This document shows positions 26,819 to 34,972 of a stretch of 64,000 nt of DNA, piece by piece (within the stretch, counting starts at the first letter, position 1; every line of letters starts with the position of its first letter). A model generated the notes under the pieces. It was not told the DNA's origin, searched no databases, and saw nothing but the letters and a program-made list of their open reading frames with translations. The position numbers and the translations under genes are program-made. Source of the DNA: Roseobacter sp. MH60115. Lineage in GTDB: Bacteria; Pseudomonadota; Alphaproteobacteria; Rhodobacterales; Rhodobacteraceae. Location: NCBI RefSeq assembly GCF_015644665.1, contig NZ_JADOBQ010000002.1:558001-622000 (forward strand), in the 5' to 3' direction.

Positions 26819-28189
26819 ATGTCCATTCCTCAATCCGGTGGCGGCCCGATCACCTCTCATGACCAGTTGGCGCAATATCTCTCGGACGGGTGCAAGCCGA
26901 AAGAGGATTGGCGCATTGGTACCGAGCATGAGAAATTCGGCTACTGCAAGGACACGCTGAAGCCGCTCCCTTATGAGGGCGACAGGTCGATCCGGGTGAT
27001 GCTGGAAGGGCTGCGGGATACGCACGGCTGGTCGCCGGTCGAAGAGGGCGGGGTGCTGATCGGGTTGGAAAAAGACGGCGCCAACATCAGCCTTGAACCG
27101 GGCGGGCAGCTGGAACTCAGCGGCGCGCCGCTGGAGACAATCCACGAGACCTGTGACGAGGTGAATACCCATCTGCGTGAAGTGCAGGATGTGGCGGACC
27201 GGATCGGCGCGGGCTTTATCGGGCTTGGTGCGGCCCCGCATTGGACCCATGACGACATGGATCTGATGCCCAAGGGCCGCTACAAACTGATGAACGACTA
27301 TATGGCGCGCGTGGGCACCATGGGGCGCGTGATGATGCGGCGGACCTGCACGGTGCAGGTCAATCTCGACTTCGGCTCCGAAGCGGACATGGTGCAGAAG
27401 ATGCGCGTGGCGCTGGCCCTGCAGCCGGTGGCCACGGCGCTTTTTGCCAACTCACCGTTTTTCGAAGGCCGCCCGAACGGGCACAAGTCCTGGCGCAGCG
27501 TCGCGTGGCGTAACCTTGATGCGGCGCGCACGGGGATGTTGCCCTTTGTGTTCGAAGACGGCTTCGGATTTGAACGCTGGGTGGACTATGCGCTCGATGT
27601 GCCGATGTATTTTGTCTATCGCGACGGGCAGTATGTTGATGCGCTCGGGCAGTCCTTTCGCGATTTCCTCAAGGGCGAATTGCCTGCTTTGCCGGGCGAA
27701 ATCCCGACACTGAGCGATTGGGCCGACCATTTGACCACCGCCTTCCCGGAAGCGCGGATGAAGCGGTTTATCGAAATGCGTGGGGCCGACGGCGGCCCCT
27801 GGCGCAGGCTTTGCGCGCTGCCGGCCTTCTGGGTCGGGCTGATGTATGACCAGACCGCGCTCGATGCGGCCTGGGACCTGGTGAAAGACTGGGATATGGG
27901 CACCCGTGACCTGATGCGGGTCGCGGCCTCCGTTGACGGGCTGCAGGCCGAGGTGCATGGCCACAAGCTGCACGACATTGCCCGCGAGGCGGTGGCGATC
28001 AGTATAAGCGGCCTCAAGGCGCGCGCGCGGGCGGGCGCAGGCGGCATGGTTCCGGACGAAACTCATTTCCTGAACGCGCTGCACGAGAGCGTCGAAAGCG
28101 GTAAGGTGCCAGCCGACGAACTGCTGGAACAGTACAACGGCGCGTGGGGCGGGGATCTGAACCGGATTTATGCCGAATACTCGTACTGA
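26819..28189 (+). CDS. gshA: Glutamate-cysteine ligase, plant/alphaproteobacterial type
   Basis: A 456-residue gamma-glutamylcysteine synthetase, first step of glutathione synthesis. It shows IGTEHEKFGY, LEPGGQLELSGAP, MMRRTCTVQVNLDFGSE and RFIEMRGADGGPW, all typical of the GCS2-like plant-type enzyme. GAGCCTCC-rich leader; length normal. Transcribed alone. Confidence 0.94.
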   Translation: MSIPQSGGGPITSHDQLAQYLSDGCKPKEDWRIGTEHEKFGYCKDTLKPLPYEGDRSIRVMLEGLRDTHGWSPVEEGGVLIGLEKDGANISLEPGGQLELSGAPLETIHETCDEVNTHLREVQDVADRIGAGFIGLGAAPHWTHDDMDLMPKGRYKLMNDYMARVGTMGRVMMRRTCTVQVNLDFGSEADMVQKMRVALALQPVATALFANSPFFEGRPNGHKSWRSVAWRNLDAARTGMLPFVFEDGFGFERWVDYALDVPMYFVYRDGQYVDALGQSFRDFLKGELPALPGEIPTLSDWADHLTTAFPEARMKRFIEMRGADGGPWRRLCALPAFWVGLMYDQTALDAAWDLVKDWDMGTRDLMRVAASVDGLQAEVHGHKLHDIAREAVAISISGLKARARAGAGGMVPDETHFLNALHESVESGKVPADELLEQYNGAWGGDLNRIYAEYSY

Positions 28190-28208
28190 AAGACAGCGCT
28201 GGAACGCG

Positions 28209-28391
28209 CTACTCCGGTCTGACGCGTGCGGGACAAAACGGCAGATCGGCGCGTTCGCGCTCGGACATGCGTGCAATGTCCGGATGCGACAAGGGATCCC
28301 GTTCAAATTGGGTTTCGTCGGACAGGCGCGGTGAGGTCGGCAGGATTTTTATCCAGAAGCATTTGAGCCTTATGGTGAGGGCATGTGTCAT
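28209..28391 (-). CDS. Small conserved-looking protein
   Basis: A 60-residue ORF opposite the gshA 3' flank. The C-terminal part DPLSHPDIARMSERERADLPF resembles a short tail motif I remember from tiny Rhodobacteraceae proteins. It fills the gap between gshA and the LysR gene and ends 19 bases after the gshA stop. An upstream in-frame start at 28412 is possible. Function unknown; coding status moderately likely. Confidence 0.42.
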   Translation of the reverse strand: MTHALTIRLKCFWIKILPTSPRLSDETQFERDPLSHPDIARMSERERADLPFCPARVRPE

Positions 28392-28405
28392 GGGACCAAG
28401 ATGGC

Positions 28406-28439
28406 GTCTCAAAGGTCAATTCTGAATCGACTTTGAGAC
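28406..28439. promoter_or_regulatory. Inverted repeat before LysR gene
   Basis: A perfect 9-bp inverted repeat, GTCTCAAAG (28406-28414) and CTTTGAGAC (28431-28439), with a 16-nt centre, ends 22 bases before the LysR start. The spacing between half-sites suits an operator for a dimer or tetramer regulator and overlaps the likely promoter; a hairpin in the leader is the alternative. Confidence 0.45.
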
Positions 28440-28461
28440 AGGGCGCGTTTAGTTTTTCTAA

Positions 28462-29379
28462 ATGCGAAACCTCAATGCAATCCCACTCGCCTCTCTCAGA
28501 ACGATTGAGGTGATCGCACGCAACGGCACGTTGCGCGGTGCTGCCGATGAGTTGGGTGTTACCCCCGGTGCCCTAAGCCAGCGGCTCGCCAAGGCAGAGG
28601 CTGCCCTGGGACAGGTCTTGTTCGCGCGCACCTCGACAGGTCTGCAGCCAACAGAGATCTGCGCGCAGATATCACCGCGCCTGACGGCCGCGATTGGTGA
28701 GCTGTCCTCGGTTGTGTCCGACGTGCAGGCGATTGGACAGAACACGCTGACCGTCACCGTGGCACCGATCTTTGCAAGCCGTTGGCTGATCTGGCGCATA
28801 AAGAACTTCAACGATCTCAATCCGGAGATCAGCCTGCGGGTCTTGCCCGCTGTCGATGTCGCCGATCTGGATCATTCCGAGGTCGATATCGGCATCCGTG
28901 TCGGGGAAGACCCCGCCTTGGGTGCCGGGGCCACGAAACTGCTCGATCAACGGGTCTTTCCGGTTTGCTCGCCTGAGATTGCAGCGCATATCACCACCCC
29001 GGAAGATGTCTTCAACGTCCCGATTATTCGGGAGAATGAGCTGCTTTACGGCTGGCGACCCTGGCTCGCAGAGATGGGGCTGACGGGGCGCGATCTGAGC
29101 CTAGGGCCAACATATGCGGACGCCTCCCTGTGCTTGGATGCGGCGATGACCGGGCAGGGCCTGTTCATGGCTTGGGAGACGCTTGCCTGCGACGCTCTGG
29201 AACGCGGGCAGATCGTTGCCCCGTTCGACGTCAGGTCTTTGACCGGCGCAACCTACTGGTTTGCCGTCCGCACGCGCTCCCAGCGGAACCCGAGTGTCAG
29301 GAAGTTCAAATCCTGGCTGGAAACCGAATTGGCGTGCTCTGTCAGGTATTGGAACAAACACCCGGAGAACGGTGCGTAG
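28462..29379 (+). CDS. LysR-family transcriptional regulator (GcvA-like)
   Basis: A 305-residue LTTR. The N-terminal winged helix reads SLRTIEVIARNGTLRGAADELGVTPGALSQRLAKAEAALG, and the C-terminal sensor domain begins with LTVTVAPIFASRWLIWRI, like the GcvA/AmpR group. The target is unknown. It converges with the purine-type operon and is separated from it by a terminator. A dyad just upstream could be its own operator. Confidence 0.88.
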   Translation: MRNLNAIPLASLRTIEVIARNGTLRGAADELGVTPGALSQRLAKAEAALGQVLFARTSTGLQPTEICAQISPRLTAAIGELSSVVSDVQAIGQNTLTVTVAPIFASRWLIWRIKNFNDLNPEISLRVLPAVDVADLDHSEVDIGIRVGEDPALGAGATKLLDQRVFPVCSPEIAAHITTPEDVFNVPIIRENELLYGWRPWLAEMGLTGRDLSLGPTYADASLCLDAAMTGQGLFMAWETLACDALERGQIVAPFDVRSLTGATYWFAVRTRSQRNPSVRKFKSWLETELACSVRYWNKHPENGA

Positions 29380-29441
29380 CTTCGCAGAGAACGGCTCTGG
29401 GCCACTTTGCGTCTTCAAGCTGTTCGCAGGCCGTTAGATGC

Positions 29442-29470
29442 AAAAAAAGGCCCCGGATCACTCCGAGGCC
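29442..29470 (-). terminator. Rho-independent terminator of the xdh/ABC operon
   Basis: Read on the minus strand, GGCCTCGG and CCGGGGCC pair as an eight-base stem with one mismatch and a six-base loop, followed by seven Ts (complement of 29442-29448). It lies 26 bases after the stop of the BMP-family binding-protein gene and is the best intrinsic terminator in the window. Confidence 0.85.
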
Positions 29471-29495
29471 CTTGTCGTTTCTTTCTTGGCTCAGC

Positions 29496-30575
29496 TTATT
29501 GTGGAATTTCGCCGGTCAGACCTTCGACGTAGAAGTTCATGCCCGCAAGCGTGCCGTCATCGGCCACCTCGCCATCTGCCAGCCAGTCGCTGCCGTCCTG
29601 CTTTTTCAGCGGACCGGTGAACGGGTGGTAGGAGCCATCGGCAATGGCAGCCTTCATCGCCAGCGCTTCTTCCTTCACATCCGCAGGCACCGCGTCGGAA
29701 ATCTCGCCAATGCCGACCATGCCCGGGCCAATACCATCCCATGTGTCGGTGCTTTCCCATGTGCCGTCGATCACCGCCTTGGTGCGCGCGATGTAGTAAG
29801 GCGCCCAATCGTCAATGATCGAGGAGACACGCGGGAAGGGCGCGTATTGCCCCATGTCGGAAGCCTGCCCAAAGGTCACCACATTGCCCGCTTCCTGAGC
29901 GGCGGCCTGTGGCGCGGTGGAATCTGTGTGCTGCAGGACCACGTCGGCACCTTGTTCGATCAACGCGCGGGCCGCATCCGCCTCTTTGGCCGGATCAAAC
30001 CACGTATAGGCCCAGATGATCTTGAACTCGACATCCGGGTTCACCTTGGCCGCGTGGATATAGGCGGCGTTGATCCCCCGGATCACTTCCGGGATCGGGT
30101 AGGAGGCGATGTAGCCGATGATGTTGGACTTGGTCATCTTGCCCGCGATGTGGCCCTGGATGGCGCGGCCTTCATAAAAGCGTGCGGAATAGGTCGAGAC
30201 GTTGTCTGCTCGTTTGTAGCCCGTCGCATGTTCGAATTTCACATCCGGGAACTTCGCCGCGATGTTGATCGTGGGATCCATGTAGCCGAAGGAGGTGGTG
30301 AAGATCAGATCGGCACCATCCAGCGCCATCTGCGTCATCACCCGCTCGCTGTCCGGGCCTTCGGCGACGTTTTCCACGTAAACGGTCTCGACAGCATCCC
30401 CGAGCGCTTCTTCGACCGCAAGCCGGCCCTTGTTGTGTTCATAGGTCCAGCCGCCGTCGCCGATTGGTCCGACAAAGACAAAGCCGACCTTGGTCTTTTC
30501 ATGGCCGTCGGCATAGGCGCCGCCAGCCAGACCAAGCGCCACCGCGGCACTGGCCAGAAGGGTTATGAGTTTCAT
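29496..30575 (-). CDS. BMP-family ABC substrate-binding protein
   Basis: A 359-residue periplasmic protein of the Bmp/Med family, which binds nucleosides and related purines. The signal peptide (MKLITLLASAAVALGLAGGAYA) is clear, and the mature domain starts KTKVGFVFVGPIGDGGWTYEHNKG. Last gene of the minus-strand operon, directly before a strong terminator. Together with xdhABC this suggests uptake of purines or purine nucleosides. Confidence 0.9.
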   Translation of the reverse strand: MKLITLLASAAVALGLAGGAYADGHEKTKVGFVFVGPIGDGGWTYEHNKGRLAVEEALGDAVETVYVENVAEGPDSERVMTQMALDGADLIFTTSFGYMDPTINIAAKFPDVKFEHATGYKRADNVSTYSARFYEGRAIQGHIAGKMTKSNIIGYIASYPIPEVIRGINAAYIHAAKVNPDVEFKIIWAYTWFDPAKEADAARALIEQGADVVLQHTDSTAPQAAAQEAGNVVTFGQASDMGQYAPFPRVSSIIDDWAPYYIARTKAVIDGTWESTDTWDGIGPGMVGIGEISDAVPADVKEEALAMKAAIADGSYHPFTGPLKKQDGSDWLADGEVADDGTLAGMNFYVEGLTGEIPQ

Positions 30576-30627
30576 TTCAGATCTTCCCCATGTTGAACCG
30601 CCCCTTGGTCGAGGCGTTGATTGGCCC

Positions 30628-31548
30628 CTAGTGAGAGGCGTGGAATGTCCGGCCCAGAGAACCGGGCGCCGCGCTTTTATCCGCAGAGAGGATGACCAGC
30701 ACGACGATGGTGATGATGTAGGGCGACATTGCCAGATATTCGACGGGAATGGCAACGCCCGCGCCCTGCAGATTGAGTTGCAATTGCGTGATCCCGCCAA
30801 AAAGATAGGCACCCAGCAACACGCGCCAGGGCTTCCAACTGGCAAAGACAACCAGGGCGAGCGCAATCCACCCCACACCGGCCGTCATGCCCTCGGTCCA
30901 TTGTGGTACGCGGATCAGGCTGATGTAGGCACCCCCCATGCCTGCGCAGGCGCCCCCGAACATGATCGCCAGCGTGCGGATGCGCACGACCTTATAGCCA
31001 AGCGCGTGGGCGGCATCGTGATTTTCCCCCACCGCGCGCAAGATCAGGCCCACACGGGTGTATTTCAGCGTGGCCCAGACGGCGGCAACCAGGGCAATGC
31101 CGAGGTAGAGGATCGGGTCATGCGAGAAGAGGATCGGCCCGAGGACCGGGATGTCGGCAAGCGGGCCGAAGTTCATATCACCCATCCGGGGCGGTTTGAC
31201 GCCCACATAGCGCTGGCCCAGCAGCGCCGAGAGCCCCAGCCCGAAGAGTGTCAGCGCGAGCCCTGACGCCACCTGATTGGCCAGTGCCACCTGGGTCAGC
31301 AGCGCAAAGAGCAGGCTGAGCATCGCTCCCCCAATCGCGGCGGCCACAAAGCCCGTCAGAGGTGATCCCGTCTCGACTGCGATGGCGAACCCGCAGATGG
31401 CACCGAGGATCATCATGCCTTCGACGCCGAGGTTCAACACACCCGCACGTTCCACCACCAACTCACCCGTGGCGGCCAGCAGGATAGGGGTCGCCGCACT
31501 CATCAGCGCGGCAATTAGAAGGATCGGATTGATCACAGAAAGATCCAT
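30628..31548 (-). CDS. ABC transporter permease, nucleoside type
   Basis: A 306-residue permease of the BPD-2/YufQ group with about eight helices (MDLSVINPILLIAALMSAATPILLAATGELVVERAGVLN at the N-terminus in two parts, and IRTLAIMFGGACAGMGGAYISL in the middle). It overlaps the end of the other permease gene by one base (TAATG). It forms one half of the importer channel. Confidence 0.9.
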   Translation of the reverse strand: MDLSVINPILLIAALMSAATPILLAATGELVVERAGVLNLGVEGMMILGAICGFAIAVETGSPLTGFVAAAIGGAMLSLLFALLTQVALANQVASGLALTLFGLGLSALLGQRYVGVKPPRMGDMNFGPLADIPVLGPILFSHDPILYLGIALVAAVWATLKYTRVGLILRAVGENHDAAHALGYKVVRIRTLAIMFGGACAGMGGAYISLIRVPQWTEGMTAGVGWIALALVVFASWKPWRVLLGAYLFGGITQLQLNLQGAGVAIPVEYLAMSPYIITIVVLVILSADKSAAPGSLGRTFHASH

Positions 31549-32630
31549 TATGCCGTCTCCGCCCGGCCAAGGCGCAGCCGGTAGTTGGTGAAAAGGTCCA
31601 GCGCGAGCAGGAAGAACAGGAGCATCCCCTGAAACACCTGAATGGCCGCAGCAGGCAGACCCAGCTGGCTCTGCGCGATGTCCCCGCCGATATAGGTGAG
31701 CGCCATCAACAGCCCCGCCAGCACAATCCCGATGGGATGCAACCGACCAAGGAAAGCCACGATGATCGCCGTGAACCCGTAGCCCACGTTGAAATCGATG
31801 CTGACCTGACCCGCCGGTCCCGCAACCTCGAACAGTCCCGCCAGCCCCGCCAGCATGCCCGAGGTGCCAAGGCAGAACAGCACAAGACGGCCGGGGTTCA
31901 CGCCCGCAAACCGCGCGGCACGCGGCGCTTCCCCGGTGACCCGCACGGCAAAGCCAAGCCGGTGCCGGGCCAGCAGCACATAAGCAAAGATCACCGCGAT
32001 CAGGGCCGCCACCACCCCCCAATGCATGCCGGTTCCGGCAATGATCTCAGCGTTATGAGCACTGTCGTATTGTTGCAGGTTGCGGCTGCCGGGAAAACCG
32101 AACCCTTCGGGATTTTTCAGCAACCCCAGGGACATGGAGGCCAAAAACTGTTCGGCCACATAGACCAGCATCAAAGACACAAGAATTTCATTGGTGCCAA
32201 AACGCACCTTCAGAAAAGCGGGGATCATCGCCCAAAGCCAGCCACCCAAAGCCCCCGCCATAACCATGGCGGGAAAGATCAGAACGCTTTCTGCGGGATA
32301 GAAAGCCAGCCCCACGCCAGCGCCAAACAGCGCCCCCATGATGTACTGCCCTTCCGCACCGATGTTCCAGATGCCGGCCTTGAACCCGAGGCTCAGACCA
32401 ATGGCAATCAACACCAGGGGCGCCCCTTTGATCAGCAGCTGCGGTCGATAGTAAAAGGCGAACTCGCCAAAGAGCGGTTCCCAGAAAATCGTTATAATCG
32501 ACTGGACCGGGTCCTTGCCGAGCGCCGCAAAGAGCAGCCCGCCAAACAAAAATGTCGCCAATACCGCCAGCAGGGGGGTGATATAAGCAAAAAACCGGCT
32601 CGGCTGTGGCCGCTTCTCCAACCAGATCAT
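31548..32630 (-). CDS. ABC transporter permease, nucleoside type
   Basis: A 360-residue permease of the YufP type. It begins MIWLEKRPQPSRFF and contains the IGLSLGFKAGIWNIGAEGQ motif and VTGEAPRAARFAGVNPG, typical of nucleoside importers. It pairs with the following permease. A short repeat element separates it from the ATPase gene upstream. Confidence 0.9.
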   Translation of the reverse strand: MIWLEKRPQPSRFFAYITPLLAVLATFLFGGLLFAALGKDPVQSIITIFWEPLFGEFAFYYRPQLLIKGAPLVLIAIGLSLGFKAGIWNIGAEGQYIMGALFGAGVGLAFYPAESVLIFPAMVMAGALGGWLWAMIPAFLKVRFGTNEILVSLMLVYVAEQFLASMSLGLLKNPEGFGFPGSRNLQQYDSAHNAEIIAGTGMHWGVVAALIAVIFAYVLLARHRLGFAVRVTGEAPRAARFAGVNPGRLVLFCLGTSGMLAGLAGLFEVAGPAGQVSIDFNVGYGFTAIIVAFLGRLHPIGIVLAGLLMALTYIGGDIAQSQLGLPAAAIQVFQGMLLFFLLALDLFTNYRLRLGRAETA

Positions 32631-32644
32631 GAGGGTGCCCCATG

Positions 32645-32677
32645 TTTCTTCTGGCTGTAAATATCTTCGCCGAAGGC
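32645..32677. repeat. Short Roseobacter-type intergenic repeat, copy 2
   Basis: Read on the minus strand this is the same 33-bp element as at 19351-19383, with seven or so differences (GCCTTCGGCGAAGATATTT start, GCCAGAAGAAA end). It lies inside the operon between the ATPase gene and the first permease gene. Confidence 0.5.
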
Positions 32678-32702
32678 AAGAAATCTCTTTTGGTGCAACA
32701 GG

Positions 32703-34217
32703 CTACACATGCGCCACCTCCATACCATGGGCGCCGCCCATCATCAGCCCGATCTGCTCCACACTCAGCCCGCTGGTGGGTTGTGGCGCAGACAACCGCC
32801 CCTCGTTCAGCGCGGCAAAGCGGTCCGCAATCTCCATCAACTCATCCAGATCCTGACTGATCACGATCACCGCTGCGCCCCCGGTTGCGAGATCAAGCAG
32901 CGCTTGCCGGATGGATGCCGCAGCAGAGGCGTCTACGCCCCACGTCGGCTGGTTCACCACCAATACGTCGGGACGTTGCAGCACCTCCCGTCCGATCACG
33001 AATTTCTGCAAATTCCCGCCTGAGAGGGATCGTGCCGCATTCCCGGGCCCCGGGGTGCGCACGTCAAAGGCCTCGATGATCCGTTCGGCAAGGCCCCGCG
33101 CGGCAGACCAATCCAGAAACCCGTGCTTTTCCAGGCCCTCGCGGGCCGCACCGGTCAGCATGGCGTTTTCGGTCAGGGACATATCGGGAACTGCGGCGTG
33201 GCCCAACCGTTCCTCTGGAGCGGTCAGCAGCCCGCGGGTACGCCGGGCATTCGGGCCAAGGGTGCCGATGTCTTCGCCCTTGAAGCTGATCATGCCGGCT
33301 GGTGCGCGCATTTCACCGGAGAGCGCTGCGAGCAGTTCGTCCTGCCCGTTCCCCGCCACGCCGCCAATGCCCAGAACTTCACCCTTGCGCAAAGTGACGG
33401 ATACGTCGCGCAACGGCATCCCGAACGCCGAAGGTGAGGGGCGAGACAAGCCATTCAGCGTCAGCACGACTTCTTCCTGCGCACCGGCGGTTCGCGTCGG
33501 CGTGCCCAGCACCTTGCCCACCATCATCTCGGCCATGTCCCGCGCTGTTGTCTCGCGGGGGATGCACTCTCCCACGACTTTCCCCAGACGCAGGATCGTT
33601 GCCGCGTCACAGAGGGCGCGAATTTCTTCAAGCTTATGAGATATATAGAGAATTGCCGTTCCCTCAGCGCTGAGTTTGCGCAGGGTCTCAAAGAGGATAT
33701 CGACCTCTTGCGGGGTCAGAACGGATGTGGGTTCATCCATGATCAGCAGTTTGGGCTCCTGCAAGAGGCAGCGGATGATCTCTACCCTTTGCCGTTCCCC
33801 AGCTGACAGGTCGCCCACCACCCGATCAGGGGAAAGCGGCAAGCCATAAGTGTCGGAAACCTCTCTGATCCGCTGCGCAAGATCTCTCAATCTCGGTGCG
33901 GTCTCCATCCCAAGTGCGATGTTTTCGGCCACGGTCAACGCATCAAAAAGAGAGAAATGCTGGAACACCATACCAACACCTGCCGCGCGGGCGGCGCGCG
34001 GCTCAGAGGGTGTAAAGGGGCGCCCATGCATCTGCATGTCTCCCTGATCCGGTTTCACGAGCCCGTAGATCATTTTCACAAGGGTGGATTTGCCAGCCCC
34101 GTTTTCACCCAGCAACGCATGGACTTCTCCCGGTTGGATGTGCAGTGACACATCGTCATTGGCGACAACGCCGGGATAGGCCTTGGTCAGACCGGTCAAA
34201 GATAGAAGAGGGGTCAT
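32703..34217 (-). CDS. ABC transporter ATP-binding protein, double domain
   Basis: A 504-residue ATPase with two fused ABC domains, as in YufO/NupA/RbsA. The first half has Walker A GENGAGKST, signature LSAGERQR and LLIMDEPTSVLT. The second half lacks a standard Walker A (GGVAGNGQDELL) but keeps LSGGNLQK, as usual for nucleoside importers of this class. It overlaps xdhC by four bases, tying the transporter to xanthine oxidation. Confidence 0.91.
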   Translation of the reverse strand: MTPLLSLTGLTKAYPGVVANDDVSLHIQPGEVHALLGENGAGKSTLVKMIYGLVKPDQGDMQMHGRPFTPSEPRAARAAGVGMVFQHFSLFDALTVAENIALGMETAPRLRDLAQRIREVSDTYGLPLSPDRVVGDLSAGERQRVEIIRCLLQEPKLLIMDEPTSVLTPQEVDILFETLRKLSAEGTAILYISHKLEEIRALCDAATILRLGKVVGECIPRETTARDMAEMMVGKVLGTPTRTAGAQEEVVLTLNGLSRPSPSAFGMPLRDVSVTLRKGEVLGIGGVAGNGQDELLAALSGEMRAPAGMISFKGEDIGTLGPNARRTRGLLTAPEERLGHAAVPDMSLTENAMLTGAAREGLEKHGFLDWSAARGLAERIIEAFDVRTPGPGNAARSLSGGNLQKFVIGREVLQRPDVLVVNQPTWGVDASAAASIRQALLDLATGGAAVIVISQDLDELMEIADRFAALNEGRLSAPQPTSGLSVEQIGLMMGGAHGMEVAHV

Positions 34218-34972
34218 ACAGGAGCCTTGAGGTGTGACAGGAGCATACCCACGGTGCCACTGGCGATGGCGTCGGGGCGTTTGCCGAGGGATTTGTCGCC
34301 GATGGGGCAGATGATTGGAGTGGGATCAAGCCCTGCCACCCTGAGGCGTTTTTGGAACCGCGCCCATTTGGTGGTTGAGCCGATTAACCCGCAGGACACA
34401 AATCCGCGTTTGAGCAGGGCGGCGCAAAGCGCAAGGTCTATGTCATGTGCGTAGGTAAAGATCAGGTGGTGCGCGTGGATCGGCGCACGTGCCGCAAGCA
34501 TCGGCATGTCCCTCACAGGTGTGACGGCTACGGTTTTGGGAACGCGCGTCGGAAAGCGGTCAGCATGGCTATCAATCCAGGTGATGTTGAAGGCGTGGGC
34601 GGGGCAGGCCCTGACAACCGCCCGGCCCACGTGCCCCGCCCCCCAAATCCACAGAGGGGCCGGATGCGATGGGGCCTGGCAGATTGGCTGCCGCACCGTG
34701 TCTATCTGGTCTGTCGGACGGGGCGTACGTGTAAACCGCAAGGTCACCGAGCCACCACAGCATTGCCCGAGGTTTGGACCAAGGGGTAGGGTCTGTGTCT
34801 CCTCCGGTCCCCGTGCCGCGAGGATGGCGCGTGCACGGGCGATGGCGTCATACTCCAGTGCGCCCCCACCGATCGTGCCGAACGCCTCGGTTTTCGTCAC
34901 CTTCATCGCCGTGCCCGCATCGCGCGGTGTCGAGCCCTTGGTTGCGAGAACTTCGACGTAGAGCGCGCTCAC
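34214..34972 (-). CDS. xdhC: Xanthine dehydrogenase accessory protein
   Basis: A 252-residue XdhC, which binds and sulfurates the molybdenum cofactor before insertion into XdhB. N-terminal VLATKGSTPRDAGTAMKV and FGTIGGGALEYDAIARA, and the C-terminal Rossmann-like part (LWIWGAGHVGRAVVRACP; CGLIGSTTKWARFQKRL) are typical. It overlaps xdhB by four bases. Confidence 0.93.
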   Translation of the reverse strand: MSALYVEVLATKGSTPRDAGTAMKVTKTEAFGTIGGGALEYDAIARARAILAARGPEETQTLPLGPNLGQCCGGSVTLRFTRTPRPTDQIDTVRQPICQAPSHPAPLWIWGAGHVGRAVVRACPAHAFNITWIDSHADRFPTRVPKTVAVTPVRDMPMLAARAPIHAHHLIFTYAHDIDLALCAALLKRGFVSCGLIGSTTKWARFQKRLRVAGLDPTPIICPIGDKSLGKRPDAIASGTVGMLLSHLKAPV

